A stretch of DNA of 64,000 nucleotides from Sphingorhabdus sp. YGSMI21 (GTDB lineage: Bacteria; Pseudomonadota; Alphaproteobacteria; Sphingomonadales; Sphingomonadaceae). The notes beneath the pieces were generated by a model, which saw nothing but the letters and a program-made list of their open reading frames with translations, was not told the DNA's origin and searched no databases. Each line of letters starts with the position of its first letter. Positions within the stretch are counted from its first letter, which is position 1. A program made the position numbers and the translations under genes. Where the stretch lies: the NCBI RefSeq assembly GCF_002776575.1, contig NZ_CP022548.1, positions 3,177,001 to 3,241,000 on the forward strand, read 5' to 3'. Shown here piece after piece: positions 63,872 to 64,000 of this stretch.

Positions 63872-64000
63872 CTATCCGACCAGAAAGCGCACCATTTCCT
63901 GGCTCATTTCCGCTTTGGTCACGCTGCTCATATGGGTGCCGGGAATGGCAACATGATGGCCATTGAGCAAAATCGCCGCCAGTTCTTCCGGATCGCCATT
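63872..64000 (-). CDS. alpha/beta hydrolase, C-terminal fragment (continues beyond the window)
   Basis: A 42-residue open C-terminus runs off the window edge. The segment VAIPGTHMSSVTKAEMSQEM contains the late His of the alpha/beta-hydrolase catalytic triad with the typical PG-x-HMS context. It ends MVRFLVG. The stop is 8 bases before the next gene. The rest of the gene lies beyond base 64000. Confidence 0.7.
   Translation of the reverse strand, partial: NGDPEELAAILLNGHHVAIPGTHMSSVTKAEMSQEMVRFLVG

Overview
The window reads as an ordinary, gene-dense stretch of an alphaproteobacterial chromosome, most likely a sphingomonad (Sphingomonadales; inferred, not proven). Pointers are the C4-pathway 5-aminolevulinate synthase, a PhaR regulator, the gene order plsY-dprA-topA, carboxy(nor)spermidine-type polyamine genes, many TTG/GTG starts and 4-base ATGA/TTGA overlaps, and several long palindromic repeats of the kind scattered through sphingomonad genomes. 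No rRNA, tRNA, CRISPR array, phage, transposase or integrase was seen.

Layout. 1-2.9 kb (+): a cobalamin uptake cassette (TonB receptor cut by the window edge, a small membrane protein, a BtuF-like protein without signal peptide). 3.1-6.2 kb (-): lpdA, an acyl-CoA thioesterase and the pyruvate dehydrogenase E2 gene. 6.4-12 kb: a stress protein, a peroxiredoxin, rnr, proS and phaR. 12-24.7 kb (-): a long unidirectional run for propionyl-CoA carboxylation and methylmalonyl-CoA metabolism (pccB, an unknown gene, a DUF808 protein, a tiny membrane protein, mce, an enoyl-CoA hydratase, scpA, bioB, pccA, an MFS transporter, alr). BioB makes the biotin PccA needs; ScpA needs the B12 that the first cassette is expected to import. 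24.9-27.7 kb (-): gor and pgi. 27.9-31.9 kb (+): lepB-rnc-era and a MASE1-GGDEF diguanylate cyclase. 32-36.5 kb (-): topA, dprA, plsY. 36.7-38.8 kb (+): murI and hemA. 39-44.9 kb: a PLP-dependent dehydratase (-), then a polyamine cluster (carboxynorspermidine dehydrogenase-like, nspC-like, ornithine decarboxylase with a structured leader) and two MAPEG proteins (+). 44.9-54.6 kb (-): a 23S rRNA/tRNA uracil methyltransferase, nnrD, a lipoprotein, ilvD, an N-formylglutamate amidohydrolase, ispE, a TPR protein and ETF-ubiquinone oxidoreductase. 54.8-57.3 kb (+): a degenerate uracil-DNA-glycosylase-like protein and a lytic transglycosylase, ended by a strong terminator. 57.3-64 kb: ahcY, yqgE, a Prx5-type peroxiredoxin, an amidohydrolase, an M2 peptidase, a membrane protein and the tail of an alpha/beta hydrolase.

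The signals most worth a second look are: the minimal B12 cassette that lacks BtuCD and has a signal-less BtuF-like protein; two long inverted repeats lying in frame inside coding sequences (E2 linker, BioB N-terminus); the structured leader before ornithine decarboxylase; an apparent ATT start codon for the TPR protein; and candidate operators before ahcY, hemA, phaR and pccB. No clear entirely new multi-gene system was found. Start sites were moved from the longest open frame to an internal codon wherever a ribosome-binding site, an overlap with the neighbour or the family's usual N-terminus supported it.
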